Part shown: piece after piece, positions 22,839 to 31,137 of the stretch
Numbering within the stretch: the first letter of the stretch is position 1
How the letters are laid out: every line of letters begins with the position of its first letter
Source: Ruminococcus sp.
GTDB taxonomy: Bacteria > Bacillota > Clostridia > Oscillospirales > Ruminococcaceae
Assembly: GCF_024692365.1 (NCBI RefSeq)
Contig: NZ_JAILMR010000044.1
Coordinates: 1-64,000, forward strand
Length of the DNA: 64,000 bases
Direction: 5' to 3'
Position numbers and translations under genes: made by a program
Notes under the pieces: model-generated
Told to the model about the DNA's origin: nothing
Databases searched by the model: none
What the model saw: the letters and a program-made list of their open reading frames with translations, nothing else

Positions 22839-22867
22839 ATCATAGCACAAGATGTTGTATTTGTCAA
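22839..22867 (-). promoter_or_regulatory. Promoter of the NrdD-like gene
   Basis: Perfect TTGACA (22862-22867), 17 bases, TATGAT (22839-22844) with extended context TTGTGC. About 45 bases before the ATG. Confidence 0.82.
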
Positions 22868-23255
22868 GACCTTAATCGATTAAATATGCACAATAACACA
22901 GTGTATTTTTTGGCAGAGTTCACGAAGAACGGTTCATATTATAGTATGCTTCGCGGATTGTTAAGCTGTAATAACGCGGAGTTTCGGGGACAGTGGGGCA
23001 TTGTTAAAAAATCCACGATTTGAAGATAGGCACATAGTCAGACACTATATATTGTGTCTGAGAGCAAGTGTCTTTGCAATTTCGCAGACTGTCCGCGGAG
23101 AGTGCATATTTTCATGGCTTTCAGCCATAATATAGTAAACGCCATTAATTTCAAGACATTCAGTGCTCACAGCCACAAAAATCACAGCGTCTGCAAGCGC
23201 TGAATGCAGAAATTATAATGTCGTTAACTATAACCTCAAATAAAGTAAAGGACTG
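22868..23255. other. Non-coding stretch upstream of ypeB
   Basis: No gene recognised. It contains CAGACAC-tatatatt-GTGTCTG (about 23039-23062) and ATGGCT-ttc-AGCCAT (about 23114-23129), both possible hairpins, and degenerate AT-rich sequence. A sporulation-sigma promoter for ypeB could be here but I cannot identify one. Confidence 0.4.
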
Positions 23256-24599
23256 ATGCTTTTGTCTATCACAAAACGAGGACTTATAAAATTGTCTTTG
23301 ATATCTTTTTCGGCAGTTGCGGCGCTTTCGGTGAAGAACATCATGCTGATGAAACGCGCCGAATCTGCACAGCGGGCGGTGAAAAACTCCTATACCGCTG
23401 CCGTGGAAGAACTTGCGGGCAGCTGTGAGGATATCACCAACGTGCTTGAAAAACAGCTGTATTCGGGTTCGGGACAGGTACAGCAGGCACTTGCCGCCGA
23501 CCTCTGCCGTGAAGCTTCTGCCGCGAAATCCGCCCTTGCAAGGCTCCCCGTGGGTCAGATCGATCTTGAAAACACCAATAAATTCCTGTCGCAGGTGGGC
23601 AACTACTCCATGTCGCTGTCGAAAAAACTGCAAAACGGCGAAAAACTTACCGCTGAGGAATACAGCAGTATCTCCAAGCTTTGCAGTTTTTCAAAAACAC
23701 TCAGCGACAGGCTATGGGAGTTAGAAGGCGAAGTCGCCTGCGGAGAACTGTGCTTTGAACAGGCAGATGGCTTTCTGGCTGACGAAGAACCGCCCCATGT
23801 TACCGAGGGGTTCACCGATTTTGAGAGCAGTTTTGACGATTATCCCAAGCTGATATACGACGGACCTTTCTCCGACAATATCATGGAGCAAACTCCCCGA
23901 ATGACCGAAAACGCAGAGGAAGTCAGCAGAGAATACTGCCTGCAAAGGGCGGCTTTGGCGCTGGATATCAGCCTTTCCGACCTTACACAGACCGCAGAGG
24001 TCGGGGGCAAGATGCCCGCTTGGCGATTCTCGGACGATGAGGGCGGAGTATTCTGCGAGGTCACGAAAAACGGCGGGTATATCTCCTATTTTCTGAATAT
24101 GCGCAATGTTGACGCTTCAAAGCTTGACAGGGACAAGGCAATCGAAAAAGCGGAAGAATACCTCGACAAACTTGGAATACTCTCCATGGAGATGACCTAC
24201 TACGAGATACAGAACAACGTGATGACGGTGAATTTCTGTTACAGCGACCTCGGCAAGCGGATATATCCCGATCTTGTGAAAGTATCGGTAGCTATGGACA
24301 ACGGCGATATTCTGGGCTACGATGCCCGCGGCTTCCTGACGAACCACCACAAGCGCGAATTCAAAGACAAGCTGTGTTCAGTACGTCGTGCGAAAGAGGA
24401 AATCTCGCCGAAACTCAGCGTTATCAGCGACCGCACAGCCGTCATACCAACTGATGGCGGAAACGAAGTTCTCTGCTACGAATACACCTGTCGCGCAGGA
24501 AACGGTCGCAAGGTGCTGGTGTATATCAACGCTGTCACCGCCAAGGAAGAACAGGTGCTTCTTCTGGAAGAAAACGAAAACGGCACACTTACCATTTAA
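23256..24599 (+). CDS. ypeB: YpeB-like spore germination protein
   Basis: 447 residues with an N-terminal membrane anchor (LIKLSLISFSAVAALSV), a helical N-terminal region (about 45-160) and C-terminal PepSY-like repeats (VTKNGGYISYFLNMRNVD; DRDKAIEKAEEYLDKLGI). This is the YpeB architecture. YpeB localises and stabilises the cortex-lytic enzyme SleB in the spore; usually sleB is adjacent, but here the SleB-domain gene is 30 kb away (54.4 kb). AAGGA precedes the ATG. Spores are not typical of many Ruminococcus, so its presence suggests sporulation capacity or a retained wall role. Confidence 0.85.
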   Translation: MLLSITKRGLIKLSLISFSAVAALSVKNIMLMKRAESAQRAVKNSYTAAVEELAGSCEDITNVLEKQLYSGSGQVQQALAADLCREASAAKSALARLPVGQIDLENTNKFLSQVGNYSMSLSKKLQNGEKLTAEEYSSISKLCSFSKTLSDRLWELEGEVACGELCFEQADGFLADEEPPHVTEGFTDFESSFDDYPKLIYDGPFSDNIMEQTPRMTENAEEVSREYCLQRAALALDISLSDLTQTAEVGGKMPAWRFSDDEGGVFCEVTKNGGYISYFLNMRNVDASKLDRDKAIEKAEEYLDKLGILSMEMTYYEIQNNVMTVNFCYSDLGKRIYPDLVKVSVAMDNGDILGYDARGFLTNHHKREFKDKLCSVRRAKEEISPKLSVISDRTAVIPTDGGNEVLCYEYTCRAGNGRKVLVYINAVTAKEEQVLLLEENENGTLTI

Positions 24600-24615
24600 T
24601 GAAAGGGGAATGATT

Positions 24616-25218
24616 ATGGATATGGCAAATTCAAAAACCAAAGAAAATCTCATGAGGGCATTCGCGGGTGAAAGTCAGGCGCGGAACAGGTACACCTTTG
24701 CACAGAGAAAGTTTGCATCTCAGGACTACGCAGTATCGGAGCTTTTCCGCTTCACTGCCGAACAGGAGAGGGCTCACGCACAGGTGTTTTATGAGTATTT
24801 AAAGGGGTTCTCGGGACAGCAGTTACAGGTCTGCGGCGATTACCCTGTGGATATCAGCGATGATCTTCTTACCATGCTTGAACTTTCTGTGAAAGATGAA
24901 CGCAACGAATCGGAGGTAGTATACCCCGAATTCGCCCGCATAGCCCGCGAAGAGGGCTTTGCCGATATCGCGCGAAGCTTTGAAAACATCGCTAAGATCG
25001 AAAACGCCCATGCTGAAAGGTTTTCTGCGTTTGCTGACCTTCTCCGCCGCGGACAGCTTTACAGCTCCGATGAAGAAGAAGTCTGGGTGTGCATGAACTG
25101 CGGTTTTATACTCACAAGTTCACGGGCACCCGAACAGTGCCCCGTATGTAATGTGCCGCAGGGGTACTATATCAGGCTGAAAATGACCGAATGGGGCATT
25201 GATAGTAACGGGTTCTGA
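24616..25218 (+). CDS. rbr: Rubrerythrin
   Basis: A 200-residue non-haem iron protein that reduces hydrogen peroxide in anaerobes. The N-terminal ferritin-like four-helix domain carries the di-iron ligands (AFAGESQARNRY, FTAEQERAHAQ, IAKIENAHAERF), and the C-terminal rubredoxin domain has the two Cys pairs CMNCGF and CPVCNVP. The track ORF begins 228 bases too early, inside ypeB. ATG 24616 is the start with AAAGGGGA correctly spaced. It lies 16 bases after ypeB and may be co-transcribed. Confidence 0.95.
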   Translation: MDMANSKTKENLMRAFAGESQARNRYTFAQRKFASQDYAVSELFRFTAEQERAHAQVFYEYLKGFSGQQLQVCGDYPVDISDDLLTMLELSVKDERNESEVVYPEFARIAREEGFADIARSFENIAKIENAHAERFSAFADLLRRGQLYSSDEEEVWVCMNCGFILTSSRAPEQCPVCNVPQGYYIRLKMTEWGIDSNGF

Positions 25219-25292
25219 ACACCCCGAAGCCGCGCTGTTATGAACAAATTTTAAAGTATACCGAAATAATCCAATTTTTATTTCTTGGCATC

Positions 25293-25321
25293 TTTACTTT
25301 TCCAAAAATATGTGATATAAT
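25293..25321 (+). promoter_or_regulatory. Promoter of the DUF1858 gene
   Basis: TTTACT (25293-25298), 17 bases, TATAAT (25316-25321), 30 bases before the ATG. Confidence 0.65.
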
Positions 25322-25350
25322 ATATGAAAACCGAAAAGGAGGAATTCATA

Positions 25351-25560
25351 ATGGCATATTCAGTTACTAAGGACACCGTTATCGGTGATATCCTCGATAC
25401 AGATTTTGACGTTGCTCCCCTGTTTCTTGAAATAGGTATGCACTGTCTGGGCTGCCCCGCTTCAAGAGGCGAGACCATCGAGGAGGCTTGCGCTGTTCAC
25501 GGCACAGACGCTGATGCTCTGGTTGAAAAGCTCAACGCTCATTTTGCAGCAAAGGCTTGA
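25351..25560 (+). CDS. DUF1858 domain small redox-type protein
   Basis: A 69-residue protein starting MAYSVTKDTVIGDILDTD, with the family signature GMHCLGCPASRGETIEEACA, i.e. the CxxC pair of the DUF1858/hybrid-cluster-associated disulfide domain. The track starts nine codons too early; AAAGGAGGAAT fits ATG 25351. Function is unknown; partners in other genomes are often redox or Fe-S proteins, and rubrerythrin is its neighbour. It has its own promoter and terminator. Confidence 0.9.
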   Translation: MAYSVTKDTVIGDILDTDFDVAPLFLEIGMHCLGCPASRGETIEEACAVHGTDADALVEKLNAHFAAKA

Positions 25561-25570
25561 TATCGAACAC

Positions 25571-25611
25571 AAAACGGCTGCGGCGGATATTTCCGTCACA
25601 GCCGTTTTTTA
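25571..25611 (+). terminator. Bidirectional terminator
   Basis: AAAACGGCTG...CAGCCGTTTTTT, a 10-bp stem with A and T tracts, between the DUF1858 gene and the convergent EAL gene. Confidence 0.88.
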
Positions 25612-25656
25612 TGTACCCATTTTATATCCAAACACCCGTCACTATGTGAAACAGGA

Positions 25657-28245
25657 CTAATTGCGGTGCATCTGTTCAAGCATCATTTTATGCTTCACCT
25701 GCTGATCCACGTTGCGTGTACCGATTATGATATGATCGGGGTCGTGCTGCATATGCATCACTTTCATGCTCATATATACGGGCTTTTCATCGGTGATCTG
25801 CCTGTATGTTATGGTGAAAGTTCCCTGCTCATCCAGCTTTTTCAGAACGTTCTCCTTGGTGAAGGCTTCAAGAAACTCATCTATGTCCTCGCTGTACAGG
25901 TATTTCAGCGCCTCTTTACGGCTCGTTGCAAAGAAATCATTGCCGTGTCGTTTAAGGTCGATTTCCTCTTCGTCCTGTTTCAGGCTGTATTCCATGAATT
26001 CCTCGGTTCTGAGGTCAACATAGTAAAGGCTGATATAATCCGCAGCAAGCGCCCTTGCCAGACTTTCGTAGGTCGCACCGTTGACATTGTCCCTTAATGA
26101 AAGCACTGCCACCGCGACAGCATAAACGCCGTTGGGATTTACCGCTATCCTGCGCATACATGAATGTACCATCAGCTTGCCCATCTGTTCATCTACAAGG
26201 AATGTATCATTATCATATTTGCATTTCCGCAGAGCTTTCAGGAAAGGCGATTTCTCCGACAAAGTAGTTTCGCCGTAATTGAAAGGATCGCTGTTTATCT
26301 GCATACCGAAACTTCTCTGCATGAACTCGCGGTAGGAATTGTTTGAACGTGAAAAGCGCACAAGACAGTCGCCTTTGACCTCAATGACAGCCATAGGCAT
26401 TGAATCGAAGTACTTATCAAGGCTTACTCCGTCACCCTGCGTGAATGAGGATATATCATGCAGGCTTATACTGCCCACGATATCGTAATACTGTGATTGT
26501 TCGGGGTCTTCAAAACCTATCTGTATGCCCTTGGCGTATTTTTCCAGTATCTTTTCGACAGGTATAGGCTTCTGGTAATAGTATCCCTGCAGCTTAGCAC
26601 ATCCTGCCTCAAGCAGGAATTTCACCTGTTCTTCGGTCTCAACGCCCTCACAGACTGTATCCAGCCCCAGTGAGTTTGCCATTCTCAGTAGTTCGGTCAG
26701 CATTATCTTTGACTTGGGACTTTTGCCGAACTGCTGCATGAATCTCATATCGAATTTTATCAGATCGAATTGCAGGCTTTGCAGCAGGTCGAGGGAAGAA
26801 TATCCGCTGCCGAAATCGTCCATCCAGACAGCGAAGCCTTCATTTTTGAAACGCTCGATCTGTTTTTTCATAAATTCAAAATCTTCGCCTATGATGCTTT
26901 CGGTTATCTCTATCGTCAGCATTCGGCGGTCTATGCCTGCATTGTCAACGCGGCGGCATATCTCGCTGACGATATCGCAGCTGTCGAAATCAGAGCGCGA
27001 AAGGTTGATGGACTGGGGCATGATATTAAGCCCTGCGCCCGAAAGAGTCTTTATCTTCTGCAAAACGCAGTCCACCACAAACAGATCGAGTTTATATATC
27101 AGCCTGTGGTCTTCAAGCACAGGTATGAAATCACCGGGGGACAAAAAGCCCACTACGGGGTCTATCCATCTTGCAAGGGCTTCTTCATCGCAGACCCTGC
27201 CGTTGACGGCGCGGACTATGGGCTGATAGTAAACCTTGATCCAGCGTTCCTCTATCGCCTTATCCAGATTTGCGATAATATACTGCTGTCTTTCCTCGGC
27301 GTCCTTCATCTTCATATCGTAGTAGCTGAATTCGTAGGAATAGAGGTTTTTCAGCGTATCACAGGCAAATTTCGCCCTGTCGCACGCCATACTTGCAACT
27401 ATGCCATCGAACCAGTGCTTGTATATACCTACGTGTATGGGCAGCGACTGCACATCTTCCATGGCAGCACATTCCTCAAACAAAGCTTCAAGCTCGATCT
27501 CAACGTCCTCGGCTTTGGTCACGACCGCAAAATGATCCTGTCCCAGACGGCTGGCATTCTCGTTACCGAAACGCTTTGCCAGTATCCTTGAAAATGCCTG
27601 AAGCAGTTTATCGCCCTCAGCAAAGCCGAACTTGTGATTGTAGTATTTCATGCCGCTGAAATCCATGTACAGCATCGCAGGAGTACCGCCCTCCATCTGT
27701 ATCGCCTGTCTTTTTGAGGTGGCAAGTTCAAAGAAGTATGTCATACTCGGCAGACCTGTAAGATGATCGTAATAGCTTGCTTTGAGCACACTGTCTTTAA
27801 ACAGCTCCATCTTTATCGAATCGGTAAGCTTAGCTGCGCTCTCTTCATCACCGCAGCATTCGCCCTCATAGGTATACCACACCTGTGCCAGACGAATACC
27901 CGACTCTGTCATGATATGCTTTGCCATAGCGTGGATTATGATATAACCTTTGCCGTCCTTTGCATTTGAGCGGTATATCACATCATACCCCGTGTCCTCA
28001 ACAGCGAATCTGTACGCCGCATCGGCTATGCGCCCTGCGTCATCGGGGTGAGTATCCCTGTACATATCGTTAGCCATATCATAGTAAGCTTTTTCGAGGT
28101 CTTCGTAGCCGAAAAGATCGCAGAAGCCCTTTGAGAGTATCAGAGGAACAACACGTTTATCAATAAACTGGTATATTGCAAAGGGGATATCTGCTTTTTC
28201 CATCAGAGCACGTTCATTATCAGTAAAGCGATATCTCTCCACCAC
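25657..28245 (-). CDS. PAS - degenerate GGDEF - EAL c-di-GMP phosphodiesterase
   Basis: 862 residues, no membrane segment. Order: PAS-like sensor (about 1-130), GGDEF domain (about 155-310) whose active-site loop reads RLGQDHF instead of GGDEF, an EAL domain (about 330-580), and a C-terminal region with at least one more PAS-like domain (about 600-862). The EAL catalytic set looks intact (EEALARW, INLS, EITESI, MDDFGSGYSSL, IKFD, CEGVETEEQ, LQGYYY), so it should hydrolyse c-di-GMP; the GGDEF part cannot be a cyclase and may sense GTP. Start is GTG after AGAGAGGTGAACT. It is monocistronic. Confidence 0.93.
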   Translation of the reverse strand: MVERYRFTDNERALMEKADIPFAIYQFIDKRVVPLILSKGFCDLFGYEDLEKAYYDMANDMYRDTHPDDAGRIADAAYRFAVEDTGYDVIYRSNAKDGKGYIIIHAMAKHIMTESGIRLAQVWYTYEGECCGDEESAAKLTDSIKMELFKDSVLKASYYDHLTGLPSMTYFFELATSKRQAIQMEGGTPAMLYMDFSGMKYYNHKFGFAEGDKLLQAFSRILAKRFGNENASRLGQDHFAVVTKAEDVEIELEALFEECAAMEDVQSLPIHVGIYKHWFDGIVASMACDRAKFACDTLKNLYSYEFSYYDMKMKDAEERQQYIIANLDKAIEERWIKVYYQPIVRAVNGRVCDEEALARWIDPVVGFLSPGDFIPVLEDHRLIYKLDLFVVDCVLQKIKTLSGAGLNIMPQSINLSRSDFDSCDIVSEICRRVDNAGIDRRMLTIEITESIIGEDFEFMKKQIERFKNEGFAVWMDDFGSGYSSLDLLQSLQFDLIKFDMRFMQQFGKSPKSKIMLTELLRMANSLGLDTVCEGVETEEQVKFLLEAGCAKLQGYYYQKPIPVEKILEKYAKGIQIGFEDPEQSQYYDIVGSISLHDISSFTQGDGVSLDKYFDSMPMAVIEVKGDCLVRFSRSNNSYREFMQRSFGMQINSDPFNYGETTLSEKSPFLKALRKCKYDNDTFLVDEQMGKLMVHSCMRRIAVNPNGVYAVAVAVLSLRDNVNGATYESLARALAADYISLYYVDLRTEEFMEYSLKQDEEEIDLKRHGNDFFATSRKEALKYLYSEDIDEFLEAFTKENVLKKLDEQGTFTITYRQITDEKPVYMSMKVMHMQHDPDHIIIGTRNVDQQVKHKMMLEQMHRN

Positions 28246-28324
28246 AGTTCACCTCTCTGTCATTCGTTGCCAAAATCGTGACATCACATAAAATTTATCA
28301 CGACACAAGAAAGTTATTTATTAT

Positions 28325-28353
28325 ATTATAACAGATATCTCAATGTATGTCAA
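28325..28353 (-). promoter_or_regulatory. Promoter of the EAL gene
   Basis: Perfect TTGACA (28348-28353), 17 bases, perfect TATAAT (28325-28330), minus strand. Leader about 75 nt. Confidence 0.87.
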
Positions 28354-28406
28354 TAATTTCGATAAAATTAATAAATATAACTTAATAATTTGTTCAAATT
28401 TTTCTT

Positions 28407-28545
28407 ATACCACTTGATACCAAACCATACGACCGTATACGAAAAGATACGAAATTATACGAGCCAATACCAAACTATACGAACGGGTACGAGTTGATAC
28501 CAACGTATACGAGATCATACGAAGGGCTTCGGCGGCATACGAAAT
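28407..28545. repeat. 10-bp-period degenerate repeat array C
   Basis: Fourteen positions in exact 10-base phase from 28407, thirteen intact: RTAC followed by SA and one variable base, then three variable bases. Cores run ATACCAC, ATACCAA, ATACGAC, ATACGAA, ATACGAA, ATACGAG, ATACCAA, ATACGAA, GTACGAG, ATACCAA, ATACGAG, ATACGAA, one lost unit, ATACGAA. It lies between the divergent promoters of the EAL gene and the queuosine operon. Confidence 0.9.
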
Positions 28546-28588
28546 ATTTCATTAAATGCGTGCTTAGGTAAATAATCCGTTAAAGGGC

Positions 28589-28617
28589 TTGACTTTATAT
28601 TATAATGGTGTTATAAT
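28589..28617 (+). promoter_or_regulatory. Promoter of the queuosine operon
   Basis: TTGACT (28589-28594), 17 bases, perfect TATAAT (28612-28617). It starts a leader of about 150 nt. Confidence 0.82.
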
Positions 28618-28623
28618 GTATCC

Positions 28624-28772
28624 CGACAGTTCGCTTGCGCCATCCTGTCATATGCCTGCAAATGGCATAGAAACAAAACCAGGGCACATAATGGTATTCG
28701 CTTGGGTCGGAAGACTCATGCTTATATTCTGTGCGCCTGCATTTTTTTGCGGACGCATTATTTTTTTGGAGG
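28624..28772 (+). promoter_or_regulatory. Structured leader with attenuator upstream of queD (riboswitch candidate)
   Basis: Non-coding leader holding hairpin TATGCC-tgcaaat-GGCATA, a GACAG/CTGTC hairpin, and a possible closing pair CCGAC/GTCGG. It ends in an imperfect terminator TGCGCCTGCA/TGCGGACGCA (28732-28757) and a seven-T run (28761-28767) directly abutting the Shine-Dalgarno GGAGG (28768-28772). The arrangement fits ligand control of transcription or translation. preQ1 is the expected ligand for queuosine genes, but I cannot match it to preQ1-I or -II consensus. Confidence 0.55.
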
Positions 28773-28777
28773 ATAAA

Positions 28778-29200
28778 ATGTATCATCTCAAAACAGAAGC
28801 ACATTTTGACAGCGCACATTTTCTTGCAGGATATAACGGAAAATGCGCTAACATACACGGTCACTGCTGGAAGATCGAAGCTGAGATATCAGGCAGTGAA
28901 TTACAGCAGGACGGCGAAAAGCGCGGTATGCTGATAGATTTCGGCGATTTCAAAAAGGCTGTACGCGCCGCGGCTGATTCTTTCGACCATACGCTTATAT
29001 ATGAAAAAGGAAGCCTTAAAGAAACTACCCTTGCCGCACTGAAGGACGAGGGTTTCGTGATGACAGAGGTCAACTTCCGCCCGACAGCGGAGAACCTTTC
29101 AAAGCATTTTTACACGATACTTACCGCACAGGGACTTCCCATCAGCAAAGTGACAGTTTATGAAACTCCCGAAAACTGTGCTTATTACGAGGGTGAATGA
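28778..29200 (+). CDS. queD: 6-carboxytetrahydropterin synthase
   Basis: Converts 7,8-dihydroneopterin triphosphate to 6-carboxy-5,6,7,8-tetrahydropterin, the second step to queuosine. 140 residues from ATG 28778 (MYHLKTEAHFDSAHFL). The zinc histidines are in FDSAHFL and NIHGHCW, and the catalytic region in SFDHTLIYE and RPTAENLSKHFY. The track ORF begins 63 codons too early, within the structured leader; GGAGG is placed correctly for 28778. First gene of queD-queE-folE-queC-queF. Confidence 0.95.
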   Translation: MYHLKTEAHFDSAHFLAGYNGKCANIHGHCWKIEAEISGSELQQDGEKRGMLIDFGDFKKAVRAAADSFDHTLIYEKGSLKETTLAALKDEGFVMTEVNFRPTAENLSKHFYTILTAQGLPISKVTVYETPENCAYYEGE

Positions 29201-29201
29201 C

Positions 29202-29876
29202 ATGGCTACATTTAAACTTGCTGAAAGCTTCGTAAGCATAAACGGCGAGGGCAGATTTGCGGGTGAACTGGCACTATTCATGAGATTTGTGGGCTGTAAC
29301 CTGCAATGCGACTGGTGCGATACCAAGTGGGCAAACAGCGCAGACGCACCCTATACCGAAAAGACTGTCGGTCAGCTTGCGGAGACAGCAAAGTCCGCCG
29401 CTGAGGAATACGGTCTGCACCGAGTTACGCTTACAGGCGGCGAACCTCTTTTGCAGAAAGATATCGCCGAACTGATAAACGCTTTGAACGATATCGGAAT
29501 AGATGTGGAGATTGAGACCAACGGTTCGGTGCCGATAGCACCAACCGCCGAAAAATGCAAGGTACGTCCCGAGTTCACTATGGACTACAAACTGCCTTCC
29601 AGCGGTATGGAAAGCCGTATGTGCCTTGAAAATTTCAAGCATCTTAAAGAGAGCGACACGCTGAAATTCGTTTGCGCATCGCGCGAAGATCTTGAACGCG
29701 CCGAATCGGTGCTTGAAGAATACAAACCTGCCTGCAAGGTATATCTCAGCCCTGTTTTCGGGCGGATAGAACCTAAGGATATGGTGGAATTCATGAAAGA
29801 AAAGAAGCTGGGCAGAGTTAATCTGCAATTACAGCTTCACAAGTTTATATGGGATCCGAATGAGAAAGGGGTCTGA
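29202..29876 (+). CDS. queE: 7-carboxy-7-deazaguanine synthase (radical SAM)
   Basis: Radical SAM enzyme that rearranges carboxytetrahydropterin to 7-carboxy-7-deazaguanine. The iron-sulfur motif is CNLQCDWCD (CxxxCxxC), with ESFVSINGEG upstream and TLTGGEPLLQ downstream. 224 residues from ATG 29202; the track extends wrongly into queD. GAGGGTGA just upstream overlaps the queD stop. Confidence 0.95.
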   Translation: MATFKLAESFVSINGEGRFAGELALFMRFVGCNLQCDWCDTKWANSADAPYTEKTVGQLAETAKSAAEEYGLHRVTLTGGEPLLQKDIAELINALNDIGIDVEIETNGSVPIAPTAEKCKVRPEFTMDYKLPSSGMESRMCLENFKHLKESDTLKFVCASREDLERAESVLEEYKPACKVYLSPVFGRIEPKDMVEFMKEKKLGRVNLQLQLHKFIWDPNEKGV

Positions 29877-29879
29877 ATA

Positions 29880-30440
29880 ATGGACAAGGAAAAGATAATG
29901 TTTCACATAAGAGGCTTGCTTGAAGCCATAGGCGAAGACCCCGAGAGAGAGGGTCTTAAAGAAACTCCCGCCCGCGTAGCGAATATGCTGGCAGAAGTGC
30001 TGGAGGGTACTGCTTATACAAATCACGAGATCGCAGAGATGTTCGGCAAGACCTTTACTGCCGAGGATATCGGCGCTGAGGAAGCTATCATCATGAAAGA
30101 CATAACCGTGTTCAGCTACTGCGAACACCACATGGCACTGATGTATGATATGACCGTGAATGTCAGCTATATCCCCCGCGGAAAAGTTCTGGGGCTCAGC
30201 AAGATAGCCCGTATCTGCGAAATGGCTGCTAAGCGTCTGCAATTGCAGGAAAGACTGGGCAGAGATATCGCGGAGATAATCTCCGAGGCGGCAGGAACTC
30301 CCGATGTGGGCGTAAAGATAACAGGCTGCCACAGCTGTATGACGGCAAGGGGTATCAAAAATACCTCCTCCCACACCGAGACACGCACATATCTCGGTGC
30401 ATTCAAAACTAACAGCGACCTTAAAAGATCAATTGACTGA
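29880..30440 (+). CDS. folE: GTP cyclohydrolase I
   Basis: Makes 7,8-dihydroneopterin triphosphate from GTP, the precursor for both folate and queuosine. 186 residues, with zinc ligands in SYCEHHMA and CHSCMTARG and the substrate loop VLGLSKIARICE. Placement inside the que operon, three bases after queE, shows it supplies this pathway; a second, folate-devoted route might exist elsewhere. Confidence 0.96.
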   Translation: MDKEKIMFHIRGLLEAIGEDPEREGLKETPARVANMLAEVLEGTAYTNHEIAEMFGKTFTAEDIGAEEAIIMKDITVFSYCEHHMALMYDMTVNVSYIPRGKVLGLSKIARICEMAAKRLQLQERLGRDIAEIISEAAGTPDVGVKITGCHSCMTARGIKNTSSHTETRTYLGAFKTNSDLKRSID

Positions 30441-30448
30441 GGTGCGAT

Positions 30449-31135
30449 ATGAAAGCATTGGTATTATTGAGCGGCGGACTTGACAGCGCTACCTGTCTTG
30501 CTCTCGCCATAAAAAAACACGGCAAAGAAAACGTCAGGGCACTGTCGGTATTCTACGGACAGAAGCATGACAAGGAAATAAAGGCGGCACAGGACGTTGC
30601 CGCATATTACGGCGTACCGCTGAAAACTCTCGACCTTGCGCTGATATTTGCAGATTCGGACTGCTCACTGCTGACACAGTCCGACAAGGAGATACCCCAC
30701 GAAAGCTACGCTGAACAGCTAACCCATACCGAGGGCAAGCCTGTTTCGACCTATGTACCTTTCCGCAACGGACTTTTCTTAGCTTCTGCGGCAAGCATAG
30801 CAATATCGCTGGACTGCGGAGTCATCTACTACGGAGCTCACGCCGACGATGCTGCGGGCAACGCTTATCCCGACTGCTCGCAGGATTTCAACAACGCCAT
30901 GAACAAGGCGATAACCCTTGGCAGCGGCGAACAGGTGCATATCGAAGCACCCTTTGTTGGAATGACAAAGTCGGACGTTGTAAAGATGGGCACCGAACTC
31001 GGTGTACCTTACGAACTCACATGGAGCTGCTACGAGGGCGGCAGCAAGCCCTGCGGAGTCTGCGGAACCTGTATCGACAGGAAAGCGGCTTTCGAGGCTA
31101 ACGGACTTATCGACCCTCTGCTGAAAGGAGAATGA
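30449..31135 (+). CDS. queC: 7-cyano-7-deazaguanine synthase
   Basis: ATP-dependent conversion of 7-carboxy-7-deazaguanine plus ammonia to preQ0. 228 residues. The PP-loop reads [10 protein letters not shown], and the C-terminal zinc site reads [29 protein letters not shown] precedes the ATG. Two bases separate its stop from the preferred queF start. Confidence 0.97.
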   Translation: MKALVLLSGGLDSATCLALAIKKHGKENVRALSVFYGQKHDKEIKAAQDVAAYYGVPLKTLDLALIFADSDCSLLTQSDKEIPHESYAEQLTHTEGKPVSTYVPFRNGLFLASAASIAISLDCGVIYYGAHADDAAGNAYPDCSQDFNNAMNKAITLGSGEQVHIEAPFVGMTKSDVVKMGTELGVPYELTWSCYEGGSKPCGVCGTCIDRKAAFEANGLIDPLLKGE

Positions 31136-31137
31136 AC

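Noticed and set aside
23160-23633. 157-codon minus-strand ORF overlapping ypeB
   Set aside because: Shadow of the ypeB reading frame, with His/Arg/Phe-rich random composition.
24388-24615. N-terminal extension of rubrerythrin
   Set aside because: Overlaps the end of ypeB in another frame; the family start and Shine-Dalgarno are at 24616.
28407-28545. CRISPR array
   Set aside because: Repeat period is 10 bases with 3 to 4 free bases per unit; no 25-40 base repeats, no spacers and no cas genes.
28589-28777. N-terminal extension of queD in the ORF track
   Set aside because: Lies in the promoter and structured leader; QueD proteins begin at MYHLKTEAHF and GGAGG fits ATG 28778.
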